A DNA stretch of 64,000 bases from Orthonyx spaldingii (lineage: Eukaryota; Chordata; Aves; Passeriformes; Orthonychidae). Every line of letters starts with the position of its first letter. Positions within the stretch are counted from its first letter, which is position 1. The stretch spans positions 558,001-622,000 of the forward strand of contig VZTJ01004775.1 of the NCBI GenBank assembly GCA_013397795.1, in the 5' to 3' direction. The notes under the pieces are model-generated. The model was given only the letters and a program-made list of their open reading frames with translations, did no database searches and had not been told where the DNA came from. A program made the position numbers and the translations under genes. Below are positions 25,001 to 39,400 of this stretch, piece by piece.

Positions 25001-28000
25001 AAGTCTGAAATTAGGATTCAATATGTAAAAAACTCTAGAGCTGAGTAAAGGGAGAGTTTACTGAATGAAGTCTGGCTTTATCCAAGCAGTGATGGCAAGG
25101 GAAGTGTGGTCAAGAATCAGTATCGCCACCCTGGCAAATATGATAATCCACAAAACCAGCAAATGCTCTTAGAGAAATGACAGGCATTGAAGTTCACTTG
25201 ACTTGGAAGGTTTTAATCTGGATGCCAACACTCTACTGTTATCTTGAAATAAGAAAAAATATTGTTAAGGGGAAAGGAAGTACATAGGTCAGAAAATTTT
25301 GTTTGATTTTTAAGGGCTATAATAAGAAGCAATAGGTCATTTTTTTGTTATATACTGCTTGTTACTGCTTCTTTAAGGTGCTCAGTCAGGTCTACTCAAT
25401 GCCAGTTACAAACCTATTTATCAGAAAGAATCACATACACACACAGAGGATAAAATAAATAGAAATTATTACCCTTTGGGGGCATGGTTTTTAAAAGAAG
25501 CAATTCTCAGAGATACATAATTTATAAGGCTAAAAAGGACAATTGTTATCATCTACTCACCTCTAAAATTTTATAGGAGGTCATATATCTTGTCTGAATT
25601 GATTTTTTTTTAAACTACAGGATATATTTCAGAGCAGCACTTATTTGTGATTTGCAGCTGAGGAAAGAAGCCTTGGATTCATTGCAGTTGTTTCTTTGAT
25701 GAGATTGGCCTAGTGTTGAACATAGTCAAAAAGGCAAGTGGAATTCAAGAACTATAACGAAAAGGAACCGTGTACAAAAAGAAAACCTCTATTATAAGTT
25801 AATGGCGGACCTTTGACTTAAATTCTTGAACACAGTACACAGACCTTTACAGGCCATCTCAAAAAGAAAAAGAGGAGATACAAAAGGTTCAAAAAACTAG
25901 TACAATTGAAACTGTGTATGTAGTCATAAAGCAATGATTCAGCACTATTTCTTTACAACTCAAAGAACTACAAATATATAAGAAAAGCATTTGACAATTA
26001 TATTTAAGTAAAAAAAGTACCAAATTCATGGGAAGAATCAAGAGCCATTGAATACAACAATATGAATATAACCTTGTGGTGAGCTCTTCCTGAAAAGCAG
26101 ATCATTATTGTTTAACTGTTACTTCCTATATTGAAACACCATCTAGCATCATACTGCCATAAACTACTTGTAAGTCTGTCATGAAGCCAAAATTTTCATG
26201 AAAGTTCCTACTGATTCTTGTTCATTTTAAGAAGCGGTGAAACAATGAAATTGGGAGAGATTAATGAGAATCTAATCTTTTCCGTTGAAGGTTTAGGAAA
26301 GGTAGCTTAAATAAACATCTGCCATGGCCAGGCTGCTGCCTCAGAGGAAAAAATGCTAAAGCAGATGACTTATAGTTCCAGTTTCATATTTCCATGACTG
26401 CAAACTCTGTTCTCAGTTTTACAGAGTATAAGAGAAAACGAATCAACTCTCTGAGTTTCTTGCTTAAAAGCAGGTTTTCCAATCCTTCATTTAAACTTCC
26501 CCATGGCCCTGAAACTCTTTCAGTTTACTTACACTTTTTTTCAAGTGGAGACACAAAAAAATTTTAACTTTAGTTTACTGAAAATACACAATCTTACCAT
26601 GGGGGCTCACATTTGAGGCTTATTCACCATGATCAACAGTCTAATTCAGGAGTGCTCTCTGGGAGTGTTCCTTGTCTTGAAAGATGATCTCTACTCTTTG
26701 GTTGGAGACACATTACATTATTTGGCTTAAGCAAAATTTATACCAGTTCCCTTCTTAAGAGTTTAACAGATTTTTGAAACTGCCTTTCATTTTTTGCCAG
26801 CTGAATATTTATGTGGGACACAGACGGTAATATAATACTTCTTTAATGGCCCATACTACAAGAAGCTGTAGCACAGCAATACACTGCTACTAAAGTATGT
26901 CTTAATCCTGTTTTTGATTTTTCTTTGAGCAAACACCTTTGCAATATTACAGAAATAGAGTTACCAGTGGGATGTGAAATTATCATTCACTTGCTTTAAT
27001 TTTACCTAATCTCCTTCTCTCCCTGTGCCTTTCCCTCTTTCAGTCTTTGCCTTTTGTCTAATAAGAGTTCCTTTGATAAACAAAACTACTCTGAAGACAA
27101 GACTCCGAAAATATGGACAAGAAGCTCAATTCTGTGACAATTCTACCAGGGTCAGGAATGACTCATTATGTACAATACACATAAGATATTTTCACTAAGA
27201 AAAGTTATGAAATATAGAAGCTGCTTGTTTATTTCAGCCCAGATACCCTGCACCAGATAAGAGCTTTACATATCATTGAAGCAGTTTAGGTAACATTAAT
27301 ACATAATATCAGCAGATTTACACTTAGGAATTAACTTTGCACCAGAAATTTACATATTTCATGTAAGGTGATGCCATTAGTACAGTTTGAGACCTTTAAA
27401 TTTCAACTTGCTCACAGAGGTAATCAAGACGAGTTAGAGTACATGGTTGAAAGAAAAGTTTTTTTCTTTTACTGCTGCTGTGCTGTACCGTGAAAAAGTC
27501 ACTTTAATTTCTCTCTCTCCAGTTTGTCTTTTTATAATGTGAAGTCACATTATCAAAAGGCTTATCAAACAGTATATTTGTACATTATCTGCTCCAGTGG
27601 GGCCTCGGTATCCAGTGGGGCCTCCAGATGTTGTTGCAGTAGAGTTAATTAATATCAAGCAGAGTATCCTGATCATCATTACCATGACAAGGCTTGTACT
27701 AAGCTCACCATAAACCCATTTCCTCAAAAGCTGGGGAATGCTGTGGCACATCTAGTTGCTCTTATATCTGACACCTGCCAAGCGTAGTAATCAGTGATAT
27801 TCAGCAGTCTTGAACGGGAGGCTTCCTTCCTTGCTGTTCAGTGCCTAGGACGGTGTGCCCAATAAAATCTTTCTTCCCATTACCTAGGACATCACCAATG
27901 CACTGCCAGTCAATTAACAGGCAGTGAAACAAATGTTTCAAGAAACACATGCAGGTGTGTTTAGGCCACACAATTTGCAAAAAAAAATTGTTGTTACACA

Positions 28001-28774
28001 GCCAGTGAATCTCCAGCCATGAGGCTGCTAATCTCCACTCATTTAGGGATATCACACTGCAAGTAGAGAGACAGAAATTAGCAGCATGCTGAAAAGGGGC
28101 ATTTCCTAGGGAAACAGAATGCAAAACAAATTAAAAAGGTGGTATCTGTCTATTGGTTCACTAGCAAATACATTATTCACATGGCTAATTTGTTCCCACA
28201 GATTAAAATAAGCATCATAAAAATCTGCCCTATCTGATGGTGTGAACTTCAACTATAATTAGGATTAAATATTCTGACAGTGCCTCCTGAAAATATAAAT
28301 AGTACATCCTGGAAAGTTTTGTGAAATTATACCTATGATAGATTCTGGATTAGGGCAGAAACAGGAACCATTCTGAATGTCGACATCAGCTTAACTGTTT
28401 CTAGAGAACCGAGCTAATGCATATTGTGTGCTGCATTTTGAACTCAAAGTATGCTCAAGCTACTGCACTCCTCTGGCATTACAGAAGTTGTCTGATTAAA
28501 AGCAGGCCTTTACCTAAGTGCTGCTCTGCAACTCACTCCTCAGACAAAAACATGACCAGCTGCTAAAATGTCACATCCACTCAATAAAGAAATGACGGCA
28601 GTAGCAAGTCAGATTTTAGTAGGGCACAAGAACAAGGAACTTGCTCCAAAGCAGAGATCTTCCAGGAGAAGATATGCCCATCCACCTCACAGCATGTCCC
28701 CTGGGGTTTCAATCCACTGGGTAATATTGCCAACAATTTGTGCTGGCAGAAGCTATAAAGTGACAGTCACACTC
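19090..28774. other. AT-rich intronic sequence, no feature recognised
   Basis: About 9.7 kb with no recognised exon or mobile element. A short 18-base-period duplication (TCCAGTGGGGCCTC at 27593-27606 and again at 27611-27624) is the only local repeat noted. The longest frames (for example 119 codons at 22404-22763 minus) show no domain. Confidence 0.5.
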
Positions 28775-29335
28775 TGGTGGTTTGAACCTCGCTGGACACC
28801 AGATACTTACCAAAGCCCCTCTATCATTTCTTCAATTCAGCTGGACAAGGAGAAGAAATAATATGAAAGGTTCAGGAGTACATATAAGGGCAGGGAGAGA
28901 TCACTCTGGAATTGCTGTCACTAGCAAAACAGTATCAACTTAGGGAAATTGGGTTGTTACCAATCAAATCAGAGTAGGGTAATGAGAAATAAATCTTAAA
29001 AAAGCTACTCCCTGACCCTCCCTTCCTCCAGACTTAACTTCACTCTCGAACTCTCTACCCTCTCCCCACTGCCTGCTTCACCATGGGCTTTACCACGGGC
29101 TCTCTCCCCCTGCCATTGCTCCTGCTCAGTAACTTTTTCCCCTTTTTAACTATGTTATCACAGAGGTTATACCACTGTCACTGATGGCCTTGGCCAGCAG
29201 CAGGCCTGTATTGGAGTTGGCTGGCATTGGCTCTTTCACACATGGGGGAAGCTTCTGACAGCTTCTCACAGAAGACACTTCTGCAGCAGAAGACATCAGA
29301 GCAAAATCATGCCACACAAACCCAGTACATACACA
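28775..29335. mobile_element. Probable LTR-retroelement-derived dispersed repeat, degenerate
   Basis: The block contains strings I associate with a dispersed repeat common in bird genomes, probably LTR-derived: an ATCAAATCAGAGTAGGGTAATG segment split across 28964-28985, a C-rich part with TTCACCATGGG / ACCACGGGCT, a TGTTATCACAGAGG segment, and GGCCTTGGCCAGCAGCAGG followed by GGCTGGCATTGGCTC and GGGGGAAGCTTCTG. The central part looks shorter than in other copies, suggesting a deletion. No viral open reading frame was recognised, so it looks like a remnant without coding capacity. Family name, orientation and exact edges are uncertain because they rest on recall. Confidence 0.55.
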
Positions 29336-32300
29336 AAATATGTAATTACAGATCTGATATGTTCAGGCCAAGTGGAATAAACTATGTACCTTAACTACTA
29401 GGCTTCCTTATGAAAAGCATTGGTACAATTGTGAGATGTGAGTGAGATGAAGACACAGCATATATTAGTAAGAGCAATCAGAGCTGTCTGTCTCAACCCA
29501 TAACCCACAGAAAAGTGAGCACTTGTCAAGAAGATGGCACTAAAAAAGGACACTGCTGTCTGACAGGAAAGGTGATCACACATACCAACTTGCCACCATC
29601 CAATTAACCCAAGTGCAATAGATATAGAAATGCAAGGGCTGAAGAGGCTTTGGACAAAATTAATCTATTTCAACTCGGTTTTGCCTAGAGTATTTTTTTT
29701 TGCAAACTCTGTTCTCTTAATCAAAAAGAATATTCTACGGTTTCAGAATAGTCCAAAAATATGTATTTAAAGGTATTATATGACTAAGCACTATATACAC
29801 TGTATTCTCCTTTTTTAGTGTTTTCTTTACAGAATTTTAATAGAATAGAATCCTAACAGAATTTAATGCATCCAGGGCCTGTGTTCTATGTTCCTTTTGA
29901 AATCTATGAAACAGATCCCATGAACTGTATAATATCAACAGCCTATTGTAACCAAAGTAGTCTCCTTTACCAGACAAGCAAGAGGTTTGAGCTAAGGTTC
30001 AATAGGTCTCTCCCATACAACGAGAAAAAGAGGGAAATGTGAGGATTTGTAAACATAAACAGTACCTGGATTCAATAACAGCTTATTTCTAGTTTTTCAA
30101 AGCCCACTTTATTTTTAATGGCAGATTTTTTGAAAGTTAGTATAACGTGGCTTTTGAAGTGTGGCTGGACTCTAGCTGAAAGCTTTTCTAATCCTGAATC
30201 AAAGATGTTTCCTAAGATTTTTAATGGAAGCAGAACATTAAAAATACATGAACATTGCAGTACAGGAAATTTATATTTCTAATGAAAATACTCTAATTAC
30301 TCAAAATAATGTAATACTCTACATATTGTATGACAGAGCACTGATAGGTAAGAAATAGCGGAATATTACACAGAGATGGAAAAAGAGAAGAGAACATAGT
30401 GGTTTGAAGACAGCTCACAAAGGAGGCCACCAGTGCCATTTGCATACTGGAAACCAGAGACAAAGATAAATGACTTGACAAAATTTTGCAGGAACTAGAA
30501 GTTACAGGAACAGAGCAAATAATTGAAATGTCCTTTCATTCTTAAGCCACTACCTAGCAATTTACATTACCTTAACTTTGCTACCAAAGAACATTTCAAA
30601 CACCTGTGTTTTACATACACATAGGATACACTAACTACTAAATAGGTCAAAAGGCTGCATCTGAAACTTGTTGGAAATAGCACCTCACATCAAGACCAAC
30701 TTTTCCTACAAAGATGAGAATTTTATTGAATCAAGATAGGCCACTGGGAAAAAAAATTACAACTTGGCTATTTGCATATTTATTTTGTGTTGCAGAATTG
30801 GCTTACTGTAAAGCTGTTCGGCAAAGTGGTATCAGCTGAGCCCTTTGCCAAGTTTGTATTACGTTAGTTAAAACAAAACTCCTGATGTCAAATGGAAACT
30901 TGACTATTGGGAATGGATATCACAAAGAAAGCTGAAGTATGGATTTTTTTGCACAGTAGGTGTGGGAAGGAGTAGTGAGTAAGGGGAAGGTTAATGTCAC
31001 AATTTCAGCTTCCATACTTCTTCCTGGTATCTTCTTCTCTGCGCTTTCTAGGAAAAATATTACGAGATGTAAAAGGACAACCAATACATCAAATGAAACG
31101 TGTCTTAGGACTGTGCTGAGATCTTGATCTTACTGTAATACAGCAGCACTTAGAATATGAGTGTCCTCTAGGTTCTAGAACACTTTGAAAACAGTGGGAG
31201 AGTAACACAAAAGAACTCAGCATAAGGATGCATTCTGTTACTCAGCCTCCCTTCTCCCTATGGCCACTCACTTACTCATGTTAGCTTCCATGGGAAGAAG
31301 CTATGCTTCATTGGGCGTGCAGGAAGGAACAAAGACTACCTTTAGAGACAACCCTTTAATTCAGAAATCATTGTAGCTACCATTAGGAGCACGGAGGTAA
31401 AGGAAGCTCAGGGTATGGGAGGTAAGACCGGTACAAAAACAGCCCTAACATGTCCATTCCTTGATCAAAGACGAATTTTTGTGAATAAACTGGAGCAACC
31501 ACAGGAATTTGGAGATACAGGACTGTTGTGATTTAGACTATACAGTTTATGCTTACACAGTGGAAGGAAAAATTTTCTTGCTTTTGTCCAGCACTTTGTG
31601 ATTTAGCAATGCTCAGTAAATATTACCCAAGTGTAAGAACAGAGTTCCTCTGTTCATTCATTATTTTGTCAGCATGCTGCTGAAATTAGTAGGTCAAACC
31701 CTGACATTTCTATTCAGGAGAAAGCCCTACAGGACCCATATCTGAAAAAGGATTGAGCTTGGTACTGTATGTTCAGCACAAAATAACACAGCCTTTAAAA
31801 ATCACATTTTAAAGAACTGCCATTTTGTTTAGGGAAATAAGAGTAAGATGTGCCTTATCTTTTTTTCAATGATATTACTATAGCCCCAACTCTCCATATT
31901 TTCTCCTTCCTACACCATTTAGGCATCTGACTAGTTGATTGGGAGAGACAATTAACTTGCAACAGGCTGATCTTGTAAAATACAAACTGAAGGAGCAATA
32001 AGGGTGATGGATGTCTGTGGCCAACTATTAGGGCTGTTGTCTGTCTCTTCAGGCAGATGGAGGACAGTACTGGCAGCATATGGTATGGGAGTTTGGGCTT
32101 GGAAGGCGGATACAGCAGGCTTCTGAAACCAGGAATTGAAACCAAAGCAGCATGGTAGCTATCAAGCCAGTCTGACAGACCAAACTGTTGAACACTTTCC
32201 TCATTTCTGCAACCCTATACTTTACCCAGTTCTATAGGATCCCACCTCCATTCCCACTGCTTGCCTTTCAGCGCTGCCTGCAGAGAGGGAGCCAAAAAGG

Positions 32301-33212
32301 GGCTAGAGCCAACAGGCATTTTGGCAGATGCAGTCAGGCAGCAGTGGTCAGTTGGTGAAGCTGCCCAGGGTGAAAATCTCATTAACCTCTATGAATGCTC
32401 CTTGTTTCTTGAAAACATTACCTTAATGGATAACTGAGTGCTTTAGAAAACAGTCATTTGGGCACTTTGGTTGCTGGGATACACAGAAGCAAAAGGTGAT
32501 GGAGATCAGCAGCTGTCCCCAGAGTCTCTCACTACAGCTCCAATGGTAACGCCCACAGGAGCGCAGCACCTCGGGCCCTGGGGAACAACCCTGCACACCA
32601 CACTGTCACCTGGCCACTGCTGCACTGAAGCCAATGTCTTAATCTTTTGCACTAGCTGTGCCCCAGTTTCCTATGGGGTTAGAAGTTTATAACCGTTTTG
32701 TTTTTCCTCCTGACTAGTCTTAGCACTAATCCTGGATAACCTTTCATCTCATGTAGTTCTCTTTCTTGTCATACCAGAGTTTGGGCTTGTTTCTTCTTCC
32801 AATATATTCCCTGTTTTGTTCCTCTAGGCATCTTTCATCCTTTTAATTTAAGAGGACCCAACTACACTGTAAATGGAAGGGGTTTCTCTGCAGTCTGGTA
32901 AAATCTCAGAATGATTTCACCAGATGCTTTGTTACATATTTTCTGAATGTTTACATTAAAAGAGGAGAAGCTGGTTTTAGTTAACCTTCTTGATAAGCAG
33001 CTGTTGATTAGCCCATTGAAAATTCCCTGCTTTCTCAACCCTGTTGATGGGTCCGCTTATGTCCATGCATGATAGTGTAACAAGGAGCCACATCCTTTCA
33101 ACGTCTCTGCTATACCTATGTTATAGATGGACTATGGCCTTCAAGAACTTTTTCAAGGGCAACTACCAGCTAGTTCAGTAAAAACTTTAGTATTGTCAGT
33201 TTAAAAATAGTA
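29336..33212. other. AT-rich intronic sequence, no feature recognised
   Basis: No exon or repeat family recognised. The part at about 32270-32690 is somewhat richer in G+C than its surroundings but shows no coding domain. Confidence 0.5.
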
Positions 33213-33405
33213 TATGGAATCACAGAATGATTTGGGTTGGAAGAGATCTTCTAGTTCCATCCTCCCCTGACATACGCAGGGGCACCTTCCGGTAGACCAA
33301 GTTGATCCAAACCCCATCCAACCTGGCCTTGAACACTTCCAGGGATGGGGCAGCCACCACTTCATTAGCCAACCTGTTCCAGTCCCTTACTACCCTCATA
33401 GTATA
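33213..33405 (-). mobile_element. CR1 retrotransposon 3' tail fragment
   Basis: The plus strand reads GGAATCACAGAATGATTTGG, then GTTGGAAGAGATCTTCTAG, CAACCTGGCCTTGAACACTT, CAGGGATGGGGCAGCCACCA and CAACCTGTTCCAGTCCCTTA. This is the reverse complement of the CR1 3' untranslated end, so the element points to the minus strand and its 3' end lies near 33213. Only about 190 bases remain. Confidence 0.95.
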
Positions 33406-36400
33406 TAATTATATAATAATCAGAAATTATACAATAGTGAAAACAGAGCCATTTAATATAAGAACACTGGTTTTCACAAGCTAAAAAAAAAAAATGCTCC
33501 TGAGGACAATACACATCTTCAAGATCCAAAGGGTTATTTTGCAAATTGGTAGACAATGCCAGAGATACTTGTCAGGCCGTAGAGAAAATACCAACAAAAC
33601 AAAGCAGACAGTGTGTGTATGCATGTGGGAGCACTTCAGGAACAAAAAACAAGGAATGCTGTTATGCATTCCCTGTGTTTGTAGCTATCATGTGTTCTAC
33701 ATTTAGTCATATTACAATGGGAAGAAGATTAGAAAATACAACAAATTAGCACGTGTCTGCTTTTTGCAATGGTCCTGTTCATCTCTGTGGAATCTCACTG
33801 CTCCTCTGAATAAATATCAGTATTTTCAAACCCCTTTGTACTTCATTACAATATTAATAATCGAAGACTCTGTCAGAAAGTGGATGCAGTTGTTTGGAAT
33901 TAGTAATATGAAATTTATGCTGATCCTGATTCATGCTCTTGTACCAAAGAAGAATTAAGTACATGACATAAGTGAAAGAAGATCCAGGGAATTCATGTAA
34001 CACCAGTCTGCACGCCAAGATAACCTATACTAACACTTCAAGGATGTATAAAACAAACAGATTGCAGTTCTGTATCATAAAATCATGATCGTCTTTTTTC
34101 ACACCAGAACACAAGTTAACCTAATTACAGTCTCCCTAAATAGATGGATACAAATGCCAGCCTGAATGTACAGCAAATTCCTGCATCAGGGTTCTGAAAG
34201 TGTCAGAAGGGTATGCACAGCTTCTCATTAATGAGCCTCAAAAACTAGCAGAACTGTCCCAATGTGGGAAAAGAAACCATCAATGAATGGTCAGAATACT
34301 TCAGGGAGCACAACAGCTGGTTCAAAATTTTAGGTTTGTTTCCAAAAAGAGTATCAGACGAAAGAAATTCCACATCATAATGACTTTTAAACTTCTCAGA
34401 CTTTCCATAACAAAATGAAGAAGTAATAAAAAAATTACAATGGTTTTATTTAATTACCCAAATTTTGTCAGAATTTTAATTTCTAGATATATTACTTATT
34501 CTTTCATTTGGTCTGTATTTTCATCCTCCCTTTTCCTTTGAAGTAAAAAAGGAAGCAGAAAAGACGAGAAAATGAGATAAAGCAGAAATGTTCTTACCAT
34601 TTATAAGTCTAAACTTCAGATATTTATTTTATCTGAAGACACAATTTGCTAATACAAACAGCAACATTATCTTCAGTGGAAAGCGTTCAAAGTCTAAAAA
34701 TATGTCCAGTTAAAATCTTGCTTTATTATGTTTGTAATTTTTTTTTACCTTACCTAGACAATGAAATATATGGGTTTCTCAAATTGAAATTGCACGTAGA
34801 GGACAACCACTTCAAACTGGTAGCTCCTGCAGCCTACTATTGCCTTCAAAAAGACACACCATAATCTTCTGATTTTGTATGCTATATTTATTCAGTGCAT
34901 TATGGCTCTTGCTAAAGAGGTTGGCCTTCCTTAAGCTCCCTGCCAAACTTGGGGAAGCGTTATCTCAAGAGAACAATAAGAAGAATTACTATCAAAGGAG
35001 ATAGCACTGCGGTCCTTTCAATAAGGACTCTTCTTGACATTGAAGCATGTGCTACATGGTGGCAAGGGAAAGTTTGTTGAATATATTTTCTTCACAGGAA
35101 GTTATTTGAATCTTATATTGGTTTGGTGCTTTTTAAAATGCAATTATCAATTCACTTTTATCATGATGCACTTTCTTCTTTCAGGTGACTACATCTCAGA
35201 TTGTTTGGGGGTGATTTTGTTTTTAATGTTGCATATTAAACAAAGATTTAACCCTGAAGTAATAGGTTCAGTATCACAGTCAGTGGTTAACAACTCTGCA
35301 ACCTTCAAGGTGGCATTGGAGACATGCACTTTCCCCAGACTTCAGGGTTATATTTTCTTCTTTCTTTGGGAAACTACGTAGGTGGATTCAAGAAGAAAAA
35401 AGAACATGAAAGCCTTGCCATCTTTTCTAGCAAACACTTCTCCAACAGAATGATCTGAAATGGAAAGGAAGCATGAAAGAGGCTTTATTGTTTTTGTGAG
35501 AAAGGTTAATAGCAAGAGCTGCATTTAAGAATGAGAAGAATAAAAAAAGGTGAGGGAAATGAAAAAAAAATCCAGCAGCTATGTCTCCATTTTGATCAAA
35601 GTAATAGAAAGGTAGATATGCTAAGTGTCTCCCCATTTTTCTGGATAACTTTATAGACATGCAAGATACAATACTTAATTAGTGACTTTTTTTTATTTTA
35701 AAAAACATCCAACTGCATGCAACAAAAAGCAATGAAAACTCCCTATGTGCCATCCTCAGTAGCCAATGCACCTTCTGAGAGGGCTCCAAGAATGGAGTGA
35801 GATTCAAACCCTACAACACTTTTTCTTTCCAGGTTTTCATGACAGATAGACAGTAAGGAGTTCTAAATTATTCTGAGTGCTAAAACCTGACTATTTGGGA
35901 TTTGCAGTTTTTCCAACCACCATCAGTTGAGCTGAGACTCTAACTCATTTGCTGGAGACTACCATACAGCTACAGAAGAATTGGCATCTTCTTTTATTAC
36001 CTGTGTGGATTGAGATCAACTGCTAACTAGAAAATAAGGGCATTGTTTAATCCTGGCAGCATTCCTTAGACTTCAGTGTTGTTTATCTAGAAATACATTT
36101 GGCTTGAAAACTGTTGCTTTAAATTGATCCTCTGAGTCTTCTTAACCCTGTTAGCAGTGGAGGATTGGGTATACTGCATTATTATTTTCTGAGATTTGCC
36201 TGTGGTTTATTTGCAAAAGCCACTTTTCTATCATTGCATTGACACACAAATGGAACCTGCACTTAACCCTGCCACATTTGCTAGCTGAACACAAATCAAA
36301 GATTTCCACTCTTCATTGTCAAAAAGATGAACTATTTTCTATCCAACTCAAACAGCCCTAGTATATCCAGATCAGTCACTTTCCAGAAACGATGTAAGCC

Positions 36401-39400
36401 ACAATACCGGGTCCTGACCACTAACGTCTCAGAACATTTCCCTCTTTTGACTATGGGTTTATGTGTACTTTTCTTGCTGTGACAAGCAATTTTGAGAATA
36501 GCCTGCAGTTCCATTTGTGTATGTCACTTATAAGTTATAGTGCTTTTTGTCTTGTATACCAGGGTTGGAACAATGATCTGAATTGCTCCTTCCTGAAGAG
36601 CCTCTCATAAAACTATGAAAAGGAAAAAATGAGGGAAATTAAGGAGGAAGCAGACCCACAAAAGCATCAACACCATGTACCAAAATATTACTTCTAGCAC
36701 AGATCAGTGTCTCTACTGGGTGTCTGAGATAGCTGAAAGAGAGAACAGATGCAATGACTCATGTTACTAAAGGTACAGTGCTTGTGATCAGGGCTGAGTT
36801 TTCTGGATTGTTAGATCAGCAACTTTCTCAAATGCTGAATTAAAGACGTTTTAAATAGTATTTCAAAGTTACAGTTGGTTACATTTGAGCATGCTGACCT
36901 TAACAATGTCACATTAAATATTTTCTTTTTAATTAAGGTAATAGCTAAGCTCTGAGGATGGGTATTGGTTTTCACTTCATTAATTTTACTGTTAAATGGA
37001 AAATAAGATTTAGAAACAGATTAGAAGAGCAGCATGACAGAAGGGTCCTTTCAGCTAGCCTGAACTGTCACAATGCTCACAGGTCCAGAGCCATCAGTTT
37101 TAGGTCTGGGCAGGCTGTGTGTGCAGCAGCCCCAGCCTCAGGATGGCTCAGCACCCACAGCTCACAGGGGCAGCCAGCACACCCCAGTCGGGCAGCCACG
37201 CTGCCTGCTGTCCAACAATACAGTTAAGCTTCTGCACAGATGCAGGTGAACTTGTTTTTCAGCAGCAGAAGGGCAGTTCTGCAAACTTCTCTTCTGCTGG
37301 CTGCTGGAGTATTAACACTGGATATACTTCCAGCATGATAAATGGAAAACTTATGTATGCCAGCAATAATTTAGGCAGCAAATGACCTGCTTTGCTTACT
37401 GAAGGTTAACCAGATTGCAACATGATACAACATTGTTATCATGTAACATAATCCTATAGTTTCAAGAGGATTACTTAGATTTGAATTAGAAATTAAAATT
37501 ATTAGTGCTATACAGAGACTTTATAATAGGAAAGTCTCAAAAAACTCAAAATACTTCAAACTAGGAAACTTAAAAATGTGAAAGTAAGAAATATACATAA
37601 TAATGTATGAAACTGAGAAGTCAAGCACTTTGATTCATCTTTTCTGATTAACAGACAACTAATGAAACTATGTTATTAATTTCTTTTCTAACACAATAAT
37701 AGTTCATAATGTAGGCATGTATTTGCTAGAAAATATTTTTGAGAGTATTGCATTAGGAGTTAACATTCATAGAAATAACAAACATTTCTAAGGATGCAAT
37801 TTTCTTTTCAGGAAACCAAGAATAAAGACTCTTGTGCTCCAGACTATAAAATGAACTGATAGTGCTTAGAGAAAAAAATTTTGCATGAGCCCAAACACGG
37901 AGCTGCTTCCTTTTCTTGTGTTGGTTTTGCTTGGTAAAACTTACTGGCCAAGAAATTCCCTTCTGGAACATATTGATAATTCTTCTGTGTTCAAAATTAT
38001 TCTGAATATAGGAGCTCTTCTTAAAAAAGTTCTTGTCATGGATTTGGGTCCTGTTTCCATAAGCAGTAACTGCTTAATCTGATTTTTCAAAATTAGGCCC
38101 ACTCATCTTATCTAATATATGATGAAAAGAAGCTCTTTTACTCTGCATAATTACTAGAGAAAAGTGTTAAACAAGCTAAGAGAAGTAAACTGCCTTCCTC
38201 ATGCTCTCTTTTTGAAATTATCACATTATTCTTGCTCACAGGATTTATTACAGAGTAATGGAAGATTTTCACTGGATCCATTCTGAAAACACCAGTAGCA
38301 TATCACTGCTCACCAGGTGAAGAGGGACAACTGGCAGAGCATTTCGTGCAGTGACTGGAAAACAGCAAGTCATTTGTTTCTGTGAGGGAAGTCATGGTTT
38401 AATAAATCAATTGGAGAGCTTCAAGTCAGAAGATCTTAATCCTACCCCTTATTTTGGAAGGGACTTGCTGTGTAACTTGCAGGAAGCATAATAGCAATTT
38501 TGCCCCTATTTCTTTCTTTTTCAAATGAGAACAACATTTTCATTAAGTGGGTATAGACTGCTCAGAGATCCCAGAATGGGAGAAGTCGAGATGAATGTAA
38601 ACTTCACACAAGTATTGTCTGACCTCTTACTAAAATATTTACAGATTTGTTTGCAGGCTGAACAGTTCCTGATAGCAGGACAGCTTGTTTCACTGCACAG
38701 TCCACCCCTCCTGTCTGCAGCTGTTCTCAGGGGACACACGTAATCATCACATTTGTCACGATGGCAATGGTGATAATGATACCGTGTGTACTAATGAAAG
38801 GCAAGTACATATTTCACTTTCTGTGAGGGGTGGTGCTTGGGCAACACTGCATGCCAGCTGTCTCTGTCCACAGCACAACCTGCAATTTTGTTAACAAAAT
38901 GAGCCATTTCAGAGATCAGTCATTATCCTGCCTATCTTTATCCATTTACTGTTGATACCAGTGATAAACATAGTAGATCTTACAAACAAGGCCTTTATAT
39001 CTGGAAAGGATGGAAAAATAATCACAGAAAAAATAGGACTCTTGCCCAATCTGATCTGCCTAGTCAGATCTTTTTACCAGAACTTCTGCTTCATCTCATT
39101 TCCAAATTTAAGCAAAAGTATCTTGGATTTACAATTTAGTCTTAATTTTGCATCTTCACTTCCAGTTTCCTTGATACTTTACAGGTTTTTGTGTGGTAGC
39201 TGTGATCTGACTAGAAATTCTCCCTAAGATCTCTTCCTTCTTTATGTCCACCATGTGTTTTAAAATCCAGATGGATGCTATGGTTGTTAGTCTCCTAGCT
39301 GAATGAACTTTTAGGGGTCAAACAGCATCAGTGGCCTTAAAGAAACAATGTTTGTCACTATTGATGTTTCACCTCCCGTTTACATGAATCTTAATGAAAG

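Noticed and set aside
27545..27751. Minus-strand frame with a collagen-like GPTGYRGPTGA stretch
   Set aside because: It comes from an 18-base duplication (TCCAGTGGGGCCTC twice) and gives only two or three Gly-X-Y triplets. The rest of the frame is not collagen-like.
36958..37385. G+C-richer patch with two overlapping plus-strand frames
   Set aside because: No domain, no splice signals and no conserved motif recognised; the composition alone does not support a gene.
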